A stretch of 40,505 nt of DNA from Mucilaginibacter sp. (GTDB taxonomy: Bacteria; Bacteroidota; Bacteroidia; Sphingobacteriales; Sphingobacteriaceae): contig NZ_JAQBOC010000050.1 of assembly GCF_028288225.1 (NCBI RefSeq), positions 1 to 40,505 of the forward strand, given 5' to 3'. Every line of letters begins with the position of its first letter. Position 1 is the first letter of the stretch. Below, piece after piece: positions 8,195 through 14,974 of this stretch. Position numbers and translations under genes: made by a program. A model generated the notes under the pieces. That model searched no databases, was not told where the DNA came from, and was given only the letters and a program-made list of their open reading frames with translations.

Positions 8195-9094
8195 TCACCC
8201 CTCGATATGCTGCAGCGCATAATTAATAAAATTGCCCGTAAGCCCGTAATCCTCTGTTCCTTTGCGGCGGATGAAAAAGAAATCGCGGGTTATCTTCAGC
8301 CCTTCAACAGGTACTTCAACCAGGTCGCCTTCCCTGAGCTCACGGATAATGGATGGCCGGGGCATAAAGCCGAGACATTGATCGGCCAATAAAAAATTTT
8401 TCAGCGCTTCCGTGCCGCCTAAACGGATCTTTACGGATAGATCTGCCGGTTTTATATGTAGGCCGGATAATGACTTTAGCAAAGCATTTAGCGTTCCCGA
8501 GCCGCGCTCGCGCAGGGCAAGCGGCGTTTTTATAAACTGCTTCAAGGTAAGCGATTTTCCTGCCAGCGGACTATTAGCTGAACATACAGGGATCACCTCA
8601 TCGCTCATAAATGGTTTGTAGGATACCGTGGTCAGCTTATTATCAACCTCAATAATGCCAATATCTACCTCATGGTTTAGCAGGGCATTTAAAATATATT
8701 CCGAATTCCGGTTTACCAGTTGCACATCAACATTGGCATACTCCCGCTGAAAACCGGATAATATAGATGGCAAAATGTACAAGGCAATGGTAGTACTGGC
8801 GCCCAGTCGCAAATGCCCTGCAGCCTGTGATAGACTACTTAATACCGACAGGTCATATTCCACTTTCCGTTCAATTTCGGTAGCTTGTAACAAGTATTCG
8901 TTCAGTTTTTGGCCGGCTTCCGTTAGGGCTATGCTATTTCCCTTACGCTCAAACAGGGGTACTTTATACTGATCTTCCAGCGCTTTTATATGCTTGCTAA
9001 TGGCAGGCTGCGTTACAAACAATACCTGCGCCGCCTTCGAGAAACTCAAGTTGGCGGCAACTTCCATAAAAACACGATGAGCGAAGGAGATCAT
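8195..9094 (-). CDS. LysR-family transcriptional regulator
   Basis: A 299-residue LysR regulator. The N-terminal winged helix reads FMEVAANLSFSKAAQVLFVTQPAISKHIKALE, with the recognition helix around TQPAISKHI. A linker and the LysR substrate-binding domain follow (LRLGASTTIALYILP, DIGIIEV, LALRERGSGT). The start was set at ATG 9094 because LysR proteins begin a few residues before this motif; the longer reading frame to 9205 runs through a palindromic repeat. A TATCTTTG box at 9107-9100 lies only 6 nt before this ATG, so the mRNA could be nearly leaderless. The close neighbours give no target; asd lies upstream in the same direction. Confidence 0.9.
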   Translation of the reverse strand: MISFAHRVFMEVAANLSFSKAAQVLFVTQPAISKHIKALEDQYKVPLFERKGNSIALTEAGQKLNEYLLQATEIERKVEYDLSVLSSLSQAAGHLRLGASTTIALYILPSILSGFQREYANVDVQLVNRNSEYILNALLNHEVDIGIIEVDNKLTTVSYKPFMSDEVIPVCSANSPLAGKSLTLKQFIKTPLALRERGSGTLNALLKSLSGLHIKPADLSVKIRLGGTEALKNFLLADQCLGFMPRPSIIRELREGDLVEVPVEGLKITRDFFFIRRKGTEDYGLTGNFINYALQHIEG

Positions 9095-9164
9095 GGCTTC
9101 AAAGATAGTGAAACAGTATAAAAGAAAGTTATAATGATGTTTTGATTGTGATGTATTGATTTTT

Positions 9165-9263
9165 CGTAGAGACGCAATGCTTTGCGTCTCCCGCATGCAA
9201 ATCACGCTTGTCGTACCATTGTTGCCCTTGCGCAGTTAGACGCAAAACATTGCGTCTCTACGA
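9165..9263. repeat. Nested palindromic repeat, family C (GAGACGCAATGC type)
   Basis: Outer arms 9165-9189 and 9239-9263 match at 24 of 25 positions as inverted repeats, and each arm is itself nearly palindromic (AGACGCAATG...TTGCGTCT). Two further units occur at 30010-30084. The word is widespread in bacterial intergenic repeats. Here it lies upstream of the LysR gene and falsely extends its reading frame. Confidence 0.85.
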
Positions 9264-9410
9264 CGGTCACAGTTTTAATTTTTCAAAATACTCAGGTAAA
9301 TTTATAGGTAAAACAGATTTAGGGTTTTCTTTTGGAAATATTTCAAATAAAAATAGGGATAATCTCCCGATCATCCCTATAATTTATATTTCAATAAACT
9401 GAGCCAAAAA

Positions 9411-9447
9411 CTTAATCTAACCCAATCAACTTAGTCAACCTAATCAA
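9411..9447 (-). repeat. GTTGATT repeat at asd stop codon
   Basis: On the minus strand the asd stop TAG merges into TTGATTAGGTTGACTAAG and continues TTGATTGGGTTAG. It is the third instance of this sense-oriented, stop-adjacent repeat in the window. Confidence 0.65.
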
Positions 9448-10455
9448 CTAAACTTCCACCGCAGCTCCAATCAAATGCTTGGCAGCCAAATACTCCGCTA
9501 TCTGCACGGCATTGGTAGCAGCGCCTTTACGCAGGTTGTCTGATACTATCCAGCAGTTAAGCGTTTTTTCCTGGCTTTCATCGCGGCGGATGCGGCCTAC
9601 AAAAACTTCGTCTTTGTCATGTGCATCAAGCGGCATTGGGTATTTAAGGTTTGCTACGTCATCAACCACCACAATACCTGGTGATTTTGCCAATAGTTCG
9701 CGTACTTCGCTCAAATCAAAATCATTCAAAAACTCAATGTTTACTGATTCTGAGTGCCCGCCCATAACCGGGATCCGTACAGTTGTGGCCGTTACCTGGA
9801 TACTTTCATCGCCCATGATCTTTTTGGTCTCCAGGATCATTTTCATTTCCTCCTTGGTGTAACCGTTTTCGGTAAATACATCAATCTGGGGGATCACGTT
9901 TAGGTCGATGGTGTAAGGATAAACCTTAGGGCCGTCAATACCTTTGCGCTCATTAAATAATTGCTCTACAGCTTTTACACCGGTACCTGTAACGCTCTGG
10001 TAGGTTGATACCACTACCCTTTTAATTTTATATTTATCGTGCAGCGGTTTTAACGCCACTACCATTTGTATGGTTGAACAATTCGGGTTTGCTATGATCT
10101 TATCTTCAGCAGTCAATACATCGGCATTAACTTCGGGCACTACCAGCTTTTTGGTAGGATCCATGCGCCAAGCTGATGAATTGTCAATAACAGTTGTGCC
10201 GGCGGCGGCAAAAAGCGGCGCCTGGCTTAATGATGTGCTGCCCCCTGCTGAAAATATAGCAACATCGGGCTTCTGTTTTATCGCATCCTCAACAGAAACT
10301 ACCTTGTACTGCTTACCCTTAAAAGTGATTTCTTTACCAACACTTTTCTCTGAAGCTACCGGAATTAATTCTGAAACGGGGAAGTTGCGTTCTTCAAGAA
10401 CCTGCAACATTTTAGTGCCTACCAACCCGGTAGCACCCACTACTGCGACTTTCAT
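9448..10455 (-). CDS. asd: Aspartate-semialdehyde dehydrogenase
   Basis: A 335-residue NADP-dependent enzyme converting L-aspartyl phosphate to L-aspartate semialdehyde, for lysine/diaminopimelate, threonine and methionine synthesis. The N-terminal nucleotide-binding motif is VAVVGATGLVGTKML, the active-site Cys is C126 in NPNCSTIQ, and the substrate-binding segment VMGGHSESVN includes the catalytic-region His. The length fits bacterial Asd. The gene is divergent from the threonine-dehydrogenase-like gene, with a 275-nt spacer occupied by an inverted repeat array. The reading frame is intact, with no odd features. Confidence 0.96.
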   Translation of the reverse strand: MKVAVVGATGLVGTKMLQVLEERNFPVSELIPVASEKSVGKEITFKGKQYKVVSVEDAIKQKPDVAIFSAGGSTSLSQAPLFAAAGTTVIDNSSAWRMDPTKKLVVPEVNADVLTAEDKIIANPNCSTIQMVVALKPLHDKYKIKRVVVSTYQSVTGTGVKAVEQLFNERKGIDGPKVYPYTIDLNVIPQIDVFTENGYTKEEMKMILETKKIMGDESIQVTATTVRIPVMGGHSESVNIEFLNDFDLSEVRELLAKSPGIVVVDDVANLKYPMPLDAHDKDEVFVGRIRRDESQEKTLNCWIVSDNLRKGAATNAVQIAEYLAAKHLIGAAVEV

Positions 10456-10550
10456 TTGTTTATTTAAATTGTTATTAATTAAAAATTAGCCAAAGATGCG
10501 AAATTTTTTTGATTTGATTAACCAGTTGGTCTACCTTTTTAGTGGAGTTG

Positions 10551-10686
10551 GTTGTAGGGGTTGTAAATGTTGTAGTTGTTGTAAGGGTTGCAGTAGTTGT
10601 AAAAGCAGGTGTAATGCATTTTTACCATTTACAACCCTTGTAACATTTACAACTTTAACGCTTACAACTTTTACAACCCTTACAAC
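10551..10686. repeat. 9-bp-period inverted repeat array (GTTGTAANN)
   Basis: Six consecutive 9-nt units of the form GTTGTANNN occupy 10551-10604. After a 22-nt spacer, seven units in inverted form follow at 10627-10686; six are full NNTTACAAC-like 9-mers and one is cut to 6 nt at 10654-10659. The halves can fold into a long hairpin. The period is a multiple of three, so the region stays open and produces a spurious cysteine-rich reading frame. Confidence 0.9.
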
Positions 10687-10703
10687 AATTTCCACCAAAT
10701 TTT

Positions 10704-10711
10704 TACCTTTG
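10704..10711 (+). promoter_or_regulatory. Bacteroidota -7 box (TACCTTTG)
   Basis: Exact TAnnTTTG match ending 20 nt before the ATG at 10731, identical in sequence to the pyrR box. It lies just outside the 9-bp repeat array. Confidence 0.55.
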
Positions 10712-10730
10712 CCGTTTAACTGACAAATGT

Positions 10731-11681
10731 ATGAGTGAAAAGATCCTGATCATTGGGGCAAACGGGCAAATTGGCACCGAGTTGGTAAAGGCATTAAGAA
10801 ATATCCACGGGGCCGAAGCCGTAATAGCTTCGGATATTAAAAGTCCGGCTTATGCCATCCGCAACAGCGGTCCTCATGAAATTGCCAACGTGCTCGACAG
10901 GGACAATCTGCACCATATATTTGACAAACATCGCCCCACCCAGGTTTATTTGCTGGCAGCCATACTATCTGCCGTAGGCGAACAAAAACCAAAAGTAGCC
11001 TGGGACCTTAACATGACGGGCTTATTATCTGTACTTGACTTTGCAGTTGAGTTTAAAGTAGCCAAAGTTTTTTGGCCAAGCTCTATTGCAGTTTTCGGGC
11101 CGCATTCGCCACAGCAGGATACACCGCAGTATTGCGTAATGGACCCTAACACCGTTTATGGATTCAGCAAGCTGGCAGGTGAGCGCTGGTGCGAATATTA
11201 TTTTGAAAAATATGGGTTGGATGTCCGGAGCATTCGGTATCCGGGTCTGATCGGCTGGCGGGCCAATCCGGGCGGTGGCACTACTGATTATGCAGTACAT
11301 ATTTTCCACGAAGCATTAAAAACAGGCAAATATCAGAGCTTTTTATCAGCCGGTACAGCTTTGCCAATGATGTATATGGATGATGCCATAAGGGCAACCA
11401 TTACGTTGATGAACATCCCGGCAGATAAAGTAGGCATCCGCTCATCATACAACCTGGCGGGAATCAGCTTTACCCCTGAGCAACTGGCAGAAGAAATTAA
11501 AAAGCATATCCCCAATTTTGAATTGAGCTACGTTGACAGCGACCCGCGCCAGGCAATTGCCGATAGCTGGCCAAAATCAATCGATGACAGTTATGCCCAA
11601 AAAGACTGGAGCTGGCAGCTGGAATATGATTTGGCTAAGATGACAGAGGATATGTTAATTAACTTAAAAAGTGTAATTTAG
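10731..11681 (+). CDS. Epimerase-type L-threonine 3-dehydrogenase (SDR family)
   Basis: A 316-residue extended short-chain dehydrogenase. The NAD-binding motif is IIGANGQIGTEL, and the catalytic pair is Y143-GFS-K147 (YxxxK). The segments SIRYPGLIGW and GGGTTDYAVHIFHEAL are characteristic of the UDP-galactose-epimerase-like threonine dehydrogenases of Bacteroidota. The product 2-amino-3-ketobutyrate would be cleaved by the kbl product, encoded at 31262 in this window. General NAD-dependent epimerase annotation is the fallback. A -7 box precedes it, and it is followed by a palindrome and yebC in the same direction. Confidence 0.82.
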   Translation: MSEKILIIGANGQIGTELVKALRNIHGAEAVIASDIKSPAYAIRNSGPHEIANVLDRDNLHHIFDKHRPTQVYLLAAILSAVGEQKPKVAWDLNMTGLLSVLDFAVEFKVAKVFWPSSIAVFGPHSPQQDTPQYCVMDPNTVYGFSKLAGERWCEYYFEKYGLDVRSIRYPGLIGWRANPGGGTTDYAVHIFHEALKTGKYQSFLSAGTALPMMYMDDAIRATITLMNIPADKVGIRSSYNLAGISFTPEQLAEEIKKHIPNFELSYVDSDPRQAIADSWPKSIDDSYAQKDWSWQLEYDLAKMTEDMLINLKSVI

Positions 11682-11682
11682 A

Positions 11683-11771
11683 GCCCCTAACCCCTAAAGG
11701 GGAACAAAAGGGCTGATTATAAGTATAAATTTTAAATAAAACCTCCCCCTTCAGGGGGTCGGGGGGCTAAC
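11683..11771. repeat. Palindromic C/G-rich repeat forming the yebC leader
   Basis: Left arm AGCCCCTAACCCCTAAAGGGG (from 11683) and right arm CCCCCTTCAGGGGGTCGGGG (to 11770) are imperfect inverted copies, each able to form its own hairpin. The right arm ends 3-4 nt before the yebC ATG. Related C-run words occur at 18797-18830. Confidence 0.75.
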
Positions 11772-11772
11772 A

Positions 11773-12498
11773 ATGGGAAGAGCATTCGAATTCCGTAAAG
11801 AGAGAAAATTTAAGCGCTGGGCCAAAATGGCAGTGCAGTTTACCCGTTTGGGGAAAGAAATTGTGATGGCTGTAAAAGCCGGTGGTGGCGATATTAATAC
11901 CAATTCGCGTTTACGTACCGCGGTACAAAACTCTAAGGCCGTAAACATGCCTAAAGATCGCGTTGAGGCCGCTATAAAACGTGCTATCAGTCGCGATGAA
12001 AAGGATTATGAAGAATTAGTTTACGAAGGCTATGCCCCGTATGGAGTTGCCGTATTGGTTGAAACTGCTACCGATAATACCAATCGCACGGTTGCAAATG
12101 TACGCAGCTATTTTACCAAATATGGCGGCGCTTTAGGCAAAACAGGCTCACTTGATTTTATTTTCAGTCGTAAGTCTGTTTTCACTTTTGAACCCGGCGA
12201 CCGCGACCTGGAAGAGCTTGAATTTGAACTGATAGATGCCGGCCTGGAAGACCTGTTTGTTGAAGCCGATGAAAACGGCAACGATATTGCTGTGATCCAC
12301 ACTGCTTTTGAAGATTTTGGCAAGATGCAGAAAATGCTGGAAGAGATCGGTATTGAAGTAAGATCAGCCAAACTGGAGCGTGTAGCGCAATCATTCCATG
12401 AAGTTACAGAAGAACAGGTTACCGATATAATGAAGCTGATTGACCGCCTGGAAGAAGATGATGATGTACAGGCGGTGTACCATAATATGGCGGAGTAG
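11773..12498 (+). CDS. YebC/PmpR (TACO1) family protein
   Basis: A 241-residue member of the YebC/TACO1 family. The N-terminal signature is MGRAFEFRKERKFKRWAKM, then KEIVMAVKAGG and VNMPKDRVEAAIKRA. The middle (YEGYAPYGVAVLVE, TDNTNRTVANVR, KTGSLDFIF) and the acidic C-terminus (DRLEEDDDVQAVYHNM) fit full length. Family members are reported both as DNA-binding regulators and as ribosome-associated factors easing translation of polyproline stretches. No regulatory target is suggested by the neighbours. The leader is almost wholly a palindromic repeat, so translation start access may depend on its folding. Confidence 0.93.
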   Translation: MGRAFEFRKERKFKRWAKMAVQFTRLGKEIVMAVKAGGGDINTNSRLRTAVQNSKAVNMPKDRVEAAIKRAISRDEKDYEELVYEGYAPYGVAVLVETATDNTNRTVANVRSYFTKYGGALGKTGSLDFIFSRKSVFTFEPGDRDLEELEFELIDAGLEDLFVEADENGNDIAVIHTAFEDFGKMQKMLEEIGIEVRSAKLERVAQSFHEVTEEQVTDIMKLIDRLEEDDDVQAVYHNMAE

Positions 12499-12546
12499 AA
12501 GAATTTCGGAAGTCGGATTTTCGATTTCGAAATTGCCTGTTCCTGC

Positions 12547-12674
12547 GTCATTGCGAGGAACGAAGCAAACTCTGAATTTGCAGATCAGGAAGTAATTATG
12601 TTGTGGCTACCTAACAGCAGCTGCAAGGTTCGTTGATTGTCCTACGCGGAGGTTGCTTCGTTCCTCGCAATGAC
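12547..12674. repeat. Palindromic repeat, family A, copy 2
   Basis: Perfect 22-nt inverted arms at 12547-12568 and 12653-12674 (word TCATTGCGAGGAACGAAG). The arms differ from copy 1 (3750-3829) by a paired TA-to-AA/TT change, keeping perfect pairing. The middle is longer than in copy 1 (84 versus 36 nt) but also contains ATTTGCAG. Confidence 0.85.
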
Positions 12675-12695
12675 GGTTGAAATAAAATTAAAGAT

Positions 12696-12911
12696 ATGCC
12701 ACTATTCACCTCACGTAAGCAAGAGAAAAAAGTTAAAGTAACCTTTAGCAATGGTTTGCTTTTGGTTGAAAGAGATAATGGAAAACAGCAGGCTTTTCCG
12801 CTGGATTTTTTTCCAAAACTACTGAACGCTACTGATGAAGAGCGTGAGGATTGGACACAAACCGATAAGGGCATCCATTTTAATAAGCTTGATCTGGATG
12901 TATCTTTTTAG
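12696..12911 (+). CDS. DUF2442 domain-containing small protein
   Basis: A 71-residue protein with the DUF2442-like pattern: a strand (KVKVTFSNGLLLVERD), a basic/hydrophobic stretch ending AFPLDFFPKLLNA, then EEREDWTQTDKGIHFNKLDLDVS. DUF2442 proteins are small, often neighbours of toxin-like DUF4160 genes, but no such partner is present here. Function is unknown. It lies between a palindromic repeat and a short-period repeat and has no obvious operon partner. Confidence 0.75.
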   Translation: MPLFTSRKQEKKVKVTFSNGLLLVERDNGKQQAFPLDFFPKLLNATDEEREDWTQTDKGIHFNKLDLDVSF

Positions 12912-13036
12912 ACGTGAGATTTGAGACGTGAGATATGAGATTAGGAATTAAATTGGGGCTAAATAAGTTATAAATTAACAATATGAGATCAGATTGCCAC
13001 TTCGTGTCTCAAATCTCATATCTAATATCTCACATC
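12912..13036. repeat. Inverted GTGAGATATGAGAT repeats between two genes
   Basis: Directly after the DUF2442 stop, short words (GACGTGAGA, TTTGAGACGTGAGA, TATGAGATT) repeat at 12912-12945. The inverted form (TCTCAAATCTCATATC, then TAATATCTCACATC) occupies about 13003-13036 and abuts the next ATG. The two blocks can pair. Confidence 0.7.
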
Positions 13037-13038
13037 TA

Positions 13039-13707
13039 ATGACCTTCGATGAGTTTTTTAAAAAGAAGAGAGTTGACCTGGTTGCCTTAGAAAAGGCAGA
13101 ACCGGCGCTGTTTTCTGAATTTAAAACCCATTATGAGCAAATGGGCGAAAAAAGCTTCGATCACACAAAAAAATACTGGTTCAATAAAACAAGGCGGCAA
13201 TTTCCGTTGGCTCCTGAAGTTAAAACCGAAAAGCCGCATATAACAAATCCGTTAGCAGAACAAACTATAACTGAAAGTTTAACGGAATCTGTACCTGCTC
13301 CCCCGTCGCCAAAGATTGGTTTTACGCCTAAATTCAGGGCTACAACTACTCCTAAGCCTGCTGCGGAGGATAAAAAGGAAGAATTACCGGCATCAGACGA
13401 GCCTGCTCCACAGCCTGCTGAAAATGCAACAGCTAAGCCTGCCGGTTTTGTGCCGCGATTTAAAATGAAGCCAAAAGTTGAGCGTGAGGAAAGTACGCCT
13501 GCTGTAAATGATACTCCACCACCGGCCACCGAAAGTACTGAGACCAAACCCGCTTATAAGCCAAGATTTGTATCGCCAAAGCCTAAAGTTGAAGCTGAGG
13601 AAAATGAACATGCGCCTGCGATAAATGAAGTTCCGCCTACACAGGAAAACACTGAAAAGAAACCAGCATATAAGCCGAGGTTTGTTCCACCAAAGCCGAA
13701 GGAGTAA
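13039..13707 (+). CDS. Uncharacterised protein with Pro/Lys-rich repeat tail
   Basis: A 222-residue protein. Residues 1-65 form a compact basic domain (MTFDEFFKKKRVDL, FKTHYEQMGEKSFDHTKKYWF) that I cannot name. The remainder is low complexity, with four imperfect repeats around an aromatic-P-(K/R)-F motif: GFTPKF, GFVPRF, YKPRF, YKPRF, each separated by about 30-45 residues rich in Pro, Glu, Ala and Lys. The start was set at ATG 13039 rather than the in-frame GTG-like start at 12994, because the earlier frame is repeat DNA. No signal peptide or membrane segment is visible; it is probably cytosolic and disordered at the C-terminus. Confidence 0.7.
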   Translation: MTFDEFFKKKRVDLVALEKAEPALFSEFKTHYEQMGEKSFDHTKKYWFNKTRRQFPLAPEVKTEKPHITNPLAEQTITESLTESVPAPPSPKIGFTPKFRATTTPKPAAEDKKEELPASDEPAPQPAENATAKPAGFVPRFKMKPKVEREESTPAVNDTPPPATESTETKPAYKPRFVSPKPKVEAEENEHAPAINEVPPTQENTEKKPAYKPRFVPPKPKE

Positions 13708-13726
13708 TTATTTCACATCACACAGT

Positions 13727-13771
13727 ACCGCCAACTGCCCATTCAAGTGTGGACAGTTAACGGGCGGAGGC
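13727..13771. repeat. Imperfect palindrome flanking the 103-codon gene, left
   Basis: AACTG-C-CC (13733-13740) pairs with GG-A-CAGTT (13751-13758), with outer CCG/CGG (13729-13731 and 13762-13766 region). It contains the 12-mer GCCCATTCAAGT at 13737-13748, repeated at 14107-14118 on the other side of the gene. Confidence 0.6.
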
Positions 13772-14083
13772 TTAGCATCCATCCGTTGAAAAACAACGGT
13801 TTAAAGCAGTACTTATTTTATCAATTGAAACAGAAATTTGTTCTCTTACAGGCTCTTTGTAACTGTCAATCATACCCCAAAGAACGGATTCCATTGCCGA
13901 AGTCAAAAAGAAAAGATATTTAGGAACCAAATCTTTATCGGAATAAAACAATTCTACTTCCTTTAGAGCAATTAATACATCGTTTAATTTTTCATTATCA
14001 ACACCACCTAAGTTCCTTATTTTCATAAAAAAACCATCTTCATCATTAAGAACATCTTCTAAATTTTTAATTACTATATCCAT
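13772..14083 (-). CDS. Unknown 103-residue protein in a palindrome-bounded segment
   Basis: A 103-residue acidic, mostly helical-looking protein (NLEDVLNDEDGFFMKIRNLGG, LIALKEVELFYSDKDLVPKYLFFLTSAMESVLWGM) with no family I recognise and no signal peptide. Size and composition resemble small immunity or accessory proteins, but that is a guess. It is flanked on both sides by related imperfect palindromes carrying the same 12-mer in the same orientation, giving it the look of a mobile cassette. No partner gene is adjacent. Confidence 0.6.
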   Translation of the reverse strand: MDIVIKNLEDVLNDEDGFFMKIRNLGGVDNEKLNDVLIALKEVELFYSDKDLVPKYLFFLTSAMESVLWGMIDSYKEPVREQISVSIDKISTALNRCFSTDGC

Positions 14084-14101
14084 TTTGCATTTCTAATCAG
14101 T

Positions 14102-14146
14102 TACCCGCCCATTCAAGTATCCACACTTGAACGGGTGTGGTAAACC
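14102..14146. repeat. Imperfect palindrome flanking the 103-codon gene, right
   Basis: CCCGCCCATTCAAGT and ACACTTGAACGGG around a short loop form an imperfect hairpin. Read on the minus strand, both flanks follow CCCGTT-N10/11-ACTTGAATGGGC, so they are homologous copies. Confidence 0.6.
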
Positions 14147-14176
14147 GCTTTTAGTTTTCTGTTTTAAGCTTTCACC

Positions 14177-14974
14177 TTACTTTGTATGCGCAAACAACCA
14201 CGGTATTAGCAATGGCTCTGCGAAGGCGTCGTTCCAGCTGTTGTGGTCATCATTGGGGTAAAGGGTATATTTGGGATCGCCGCCTGCTTCTTTTATGGCT
14301 GCTACCATAGCTTCTGAATGCGCATAGGGAACAAGGCTGTCCTTTTGACCATGAAAGATCCATAAAGGAACTTTTTTTGCATATTTTTTTGCATTATTGG
14401 TATTATCGCCACCGCAGATGGCAAATGCTGCAGCAAAAACATTTGGCTTGCGCCTGATTATTTCAAACGTGCCCATCCCGCCCATTGACAGACCGCCAAT
14501 ATAAACCTGGTGCTTATTTACAAAAGGCTTGTCTAAAAACTGATCAACCAAACCCAGCAGACTTTGCATAGCTTTGGTAGGCGGCGCATTTGTCAGGAAA
14601 ATAAATTTCGTTTTATGAGTTACTGAATCCTCTTCAAATTTATTGCTGGCCCACCATCCGTTTGCCGGGCATTGCGGGTAAACCACTATTGCTGCATATT
14701 TTTCGCGGATAGTGTCTTTTAAAAACAACTTTGTACCATATAACAGCTGCGACTCGTTATTATTCCCCCGCTCACCGGCGCCGTGCAGCACCAGTATTAA
14801 AGGGTATTTTTTTGTAGGATCAAAATTTTGAGGGAACAGGATGCGGTAAGGCAAGGTATCGCCTTTTGCGATAAATGAACCACGATCAAAAGATGAGTTA
14901 TTTTGTGCTTTTAAAAAAGTGGGGCGTATTAGACAAACGATTAGTATTACAGGCAGAAATATAGCTTTTTTCAT
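14177..14974 (-). CDS. Secreted alpha/beta hydrolase (esterase/dienelactone-hydrolase-like)
   Basis: A 265-residue protein with signal peptide (MKKAIFLPVILIVCLIRP ... LKAQ). The fold is the alpha/beta hydrolase of the prolyl-oligopeptidase/PHB-depolymerase-like esterases: oxyanion strand LVLHGAGERGNN, nucleophile S163 in GLSMGG, acid D212 in HGQKDSLVP and H244 in NDDHNSWND. The start at ATG 14974 was preferred over a TTG three codons earlier because it heads the leader. It is last in the polysaccharide locus, 311 nt after the GH43 gene, and may remove acyl groups from the glycan. The substrate is inferred only from neighbourhood. Confidence 0.87.
   Translation of the reverse strand: MKKAIFLPVILIVCLIRPTFLKAQNNSSFDRGSFIAKGDTLPYRILFPQNFDPTKKYPLILVLHGAGERGNNNESQLLYGTKLFLKDTIREKYAAIVVYPQCPANGWWASNKFEEDSVTHKTKFIFLTNAPPTKAMQSLLGLVDQFLDKPFVNKHQVYIGGLSMGGMGTFEIIRRKPNVFAAAFAICGGDNTNNAKKYAKKVPLWIFHGQKDSLVPYAHSEAMVAAIKEAGGDPKYTLYPNDDHNSWNDAFAEPLLIPWLFAHTK

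Noticed and set aside
8105..8392. Plus-strand 95-residue open frame
   Set aside because: It is the shadow of the LysR gene end plus the family B palindrome.
9095..9205. N-terminal extension of the LysR protein
   Set aside because: The extension is repeat DNA, and LysR proteins start a few residues before the HTH, matching ATG 9094.
10496..10723. Open frame for a Cys-rich 75-residue protein (CRGCKCC-like, then Thr-rich)
   Set aside because: The frame is fully explained by the 9-bp-period GTTGTAANN inverted array, whose period is a multiple of three; the Cys and Thr runs are translations of the repeat.
13727..14146. Integron attC sites
   Set aside because: The palindromes have AAC/GTT parts, but the RYYYAAC/GTTRRRY core boxes are not satisfied and no integrase is present; kept only as a cassette-like observation.
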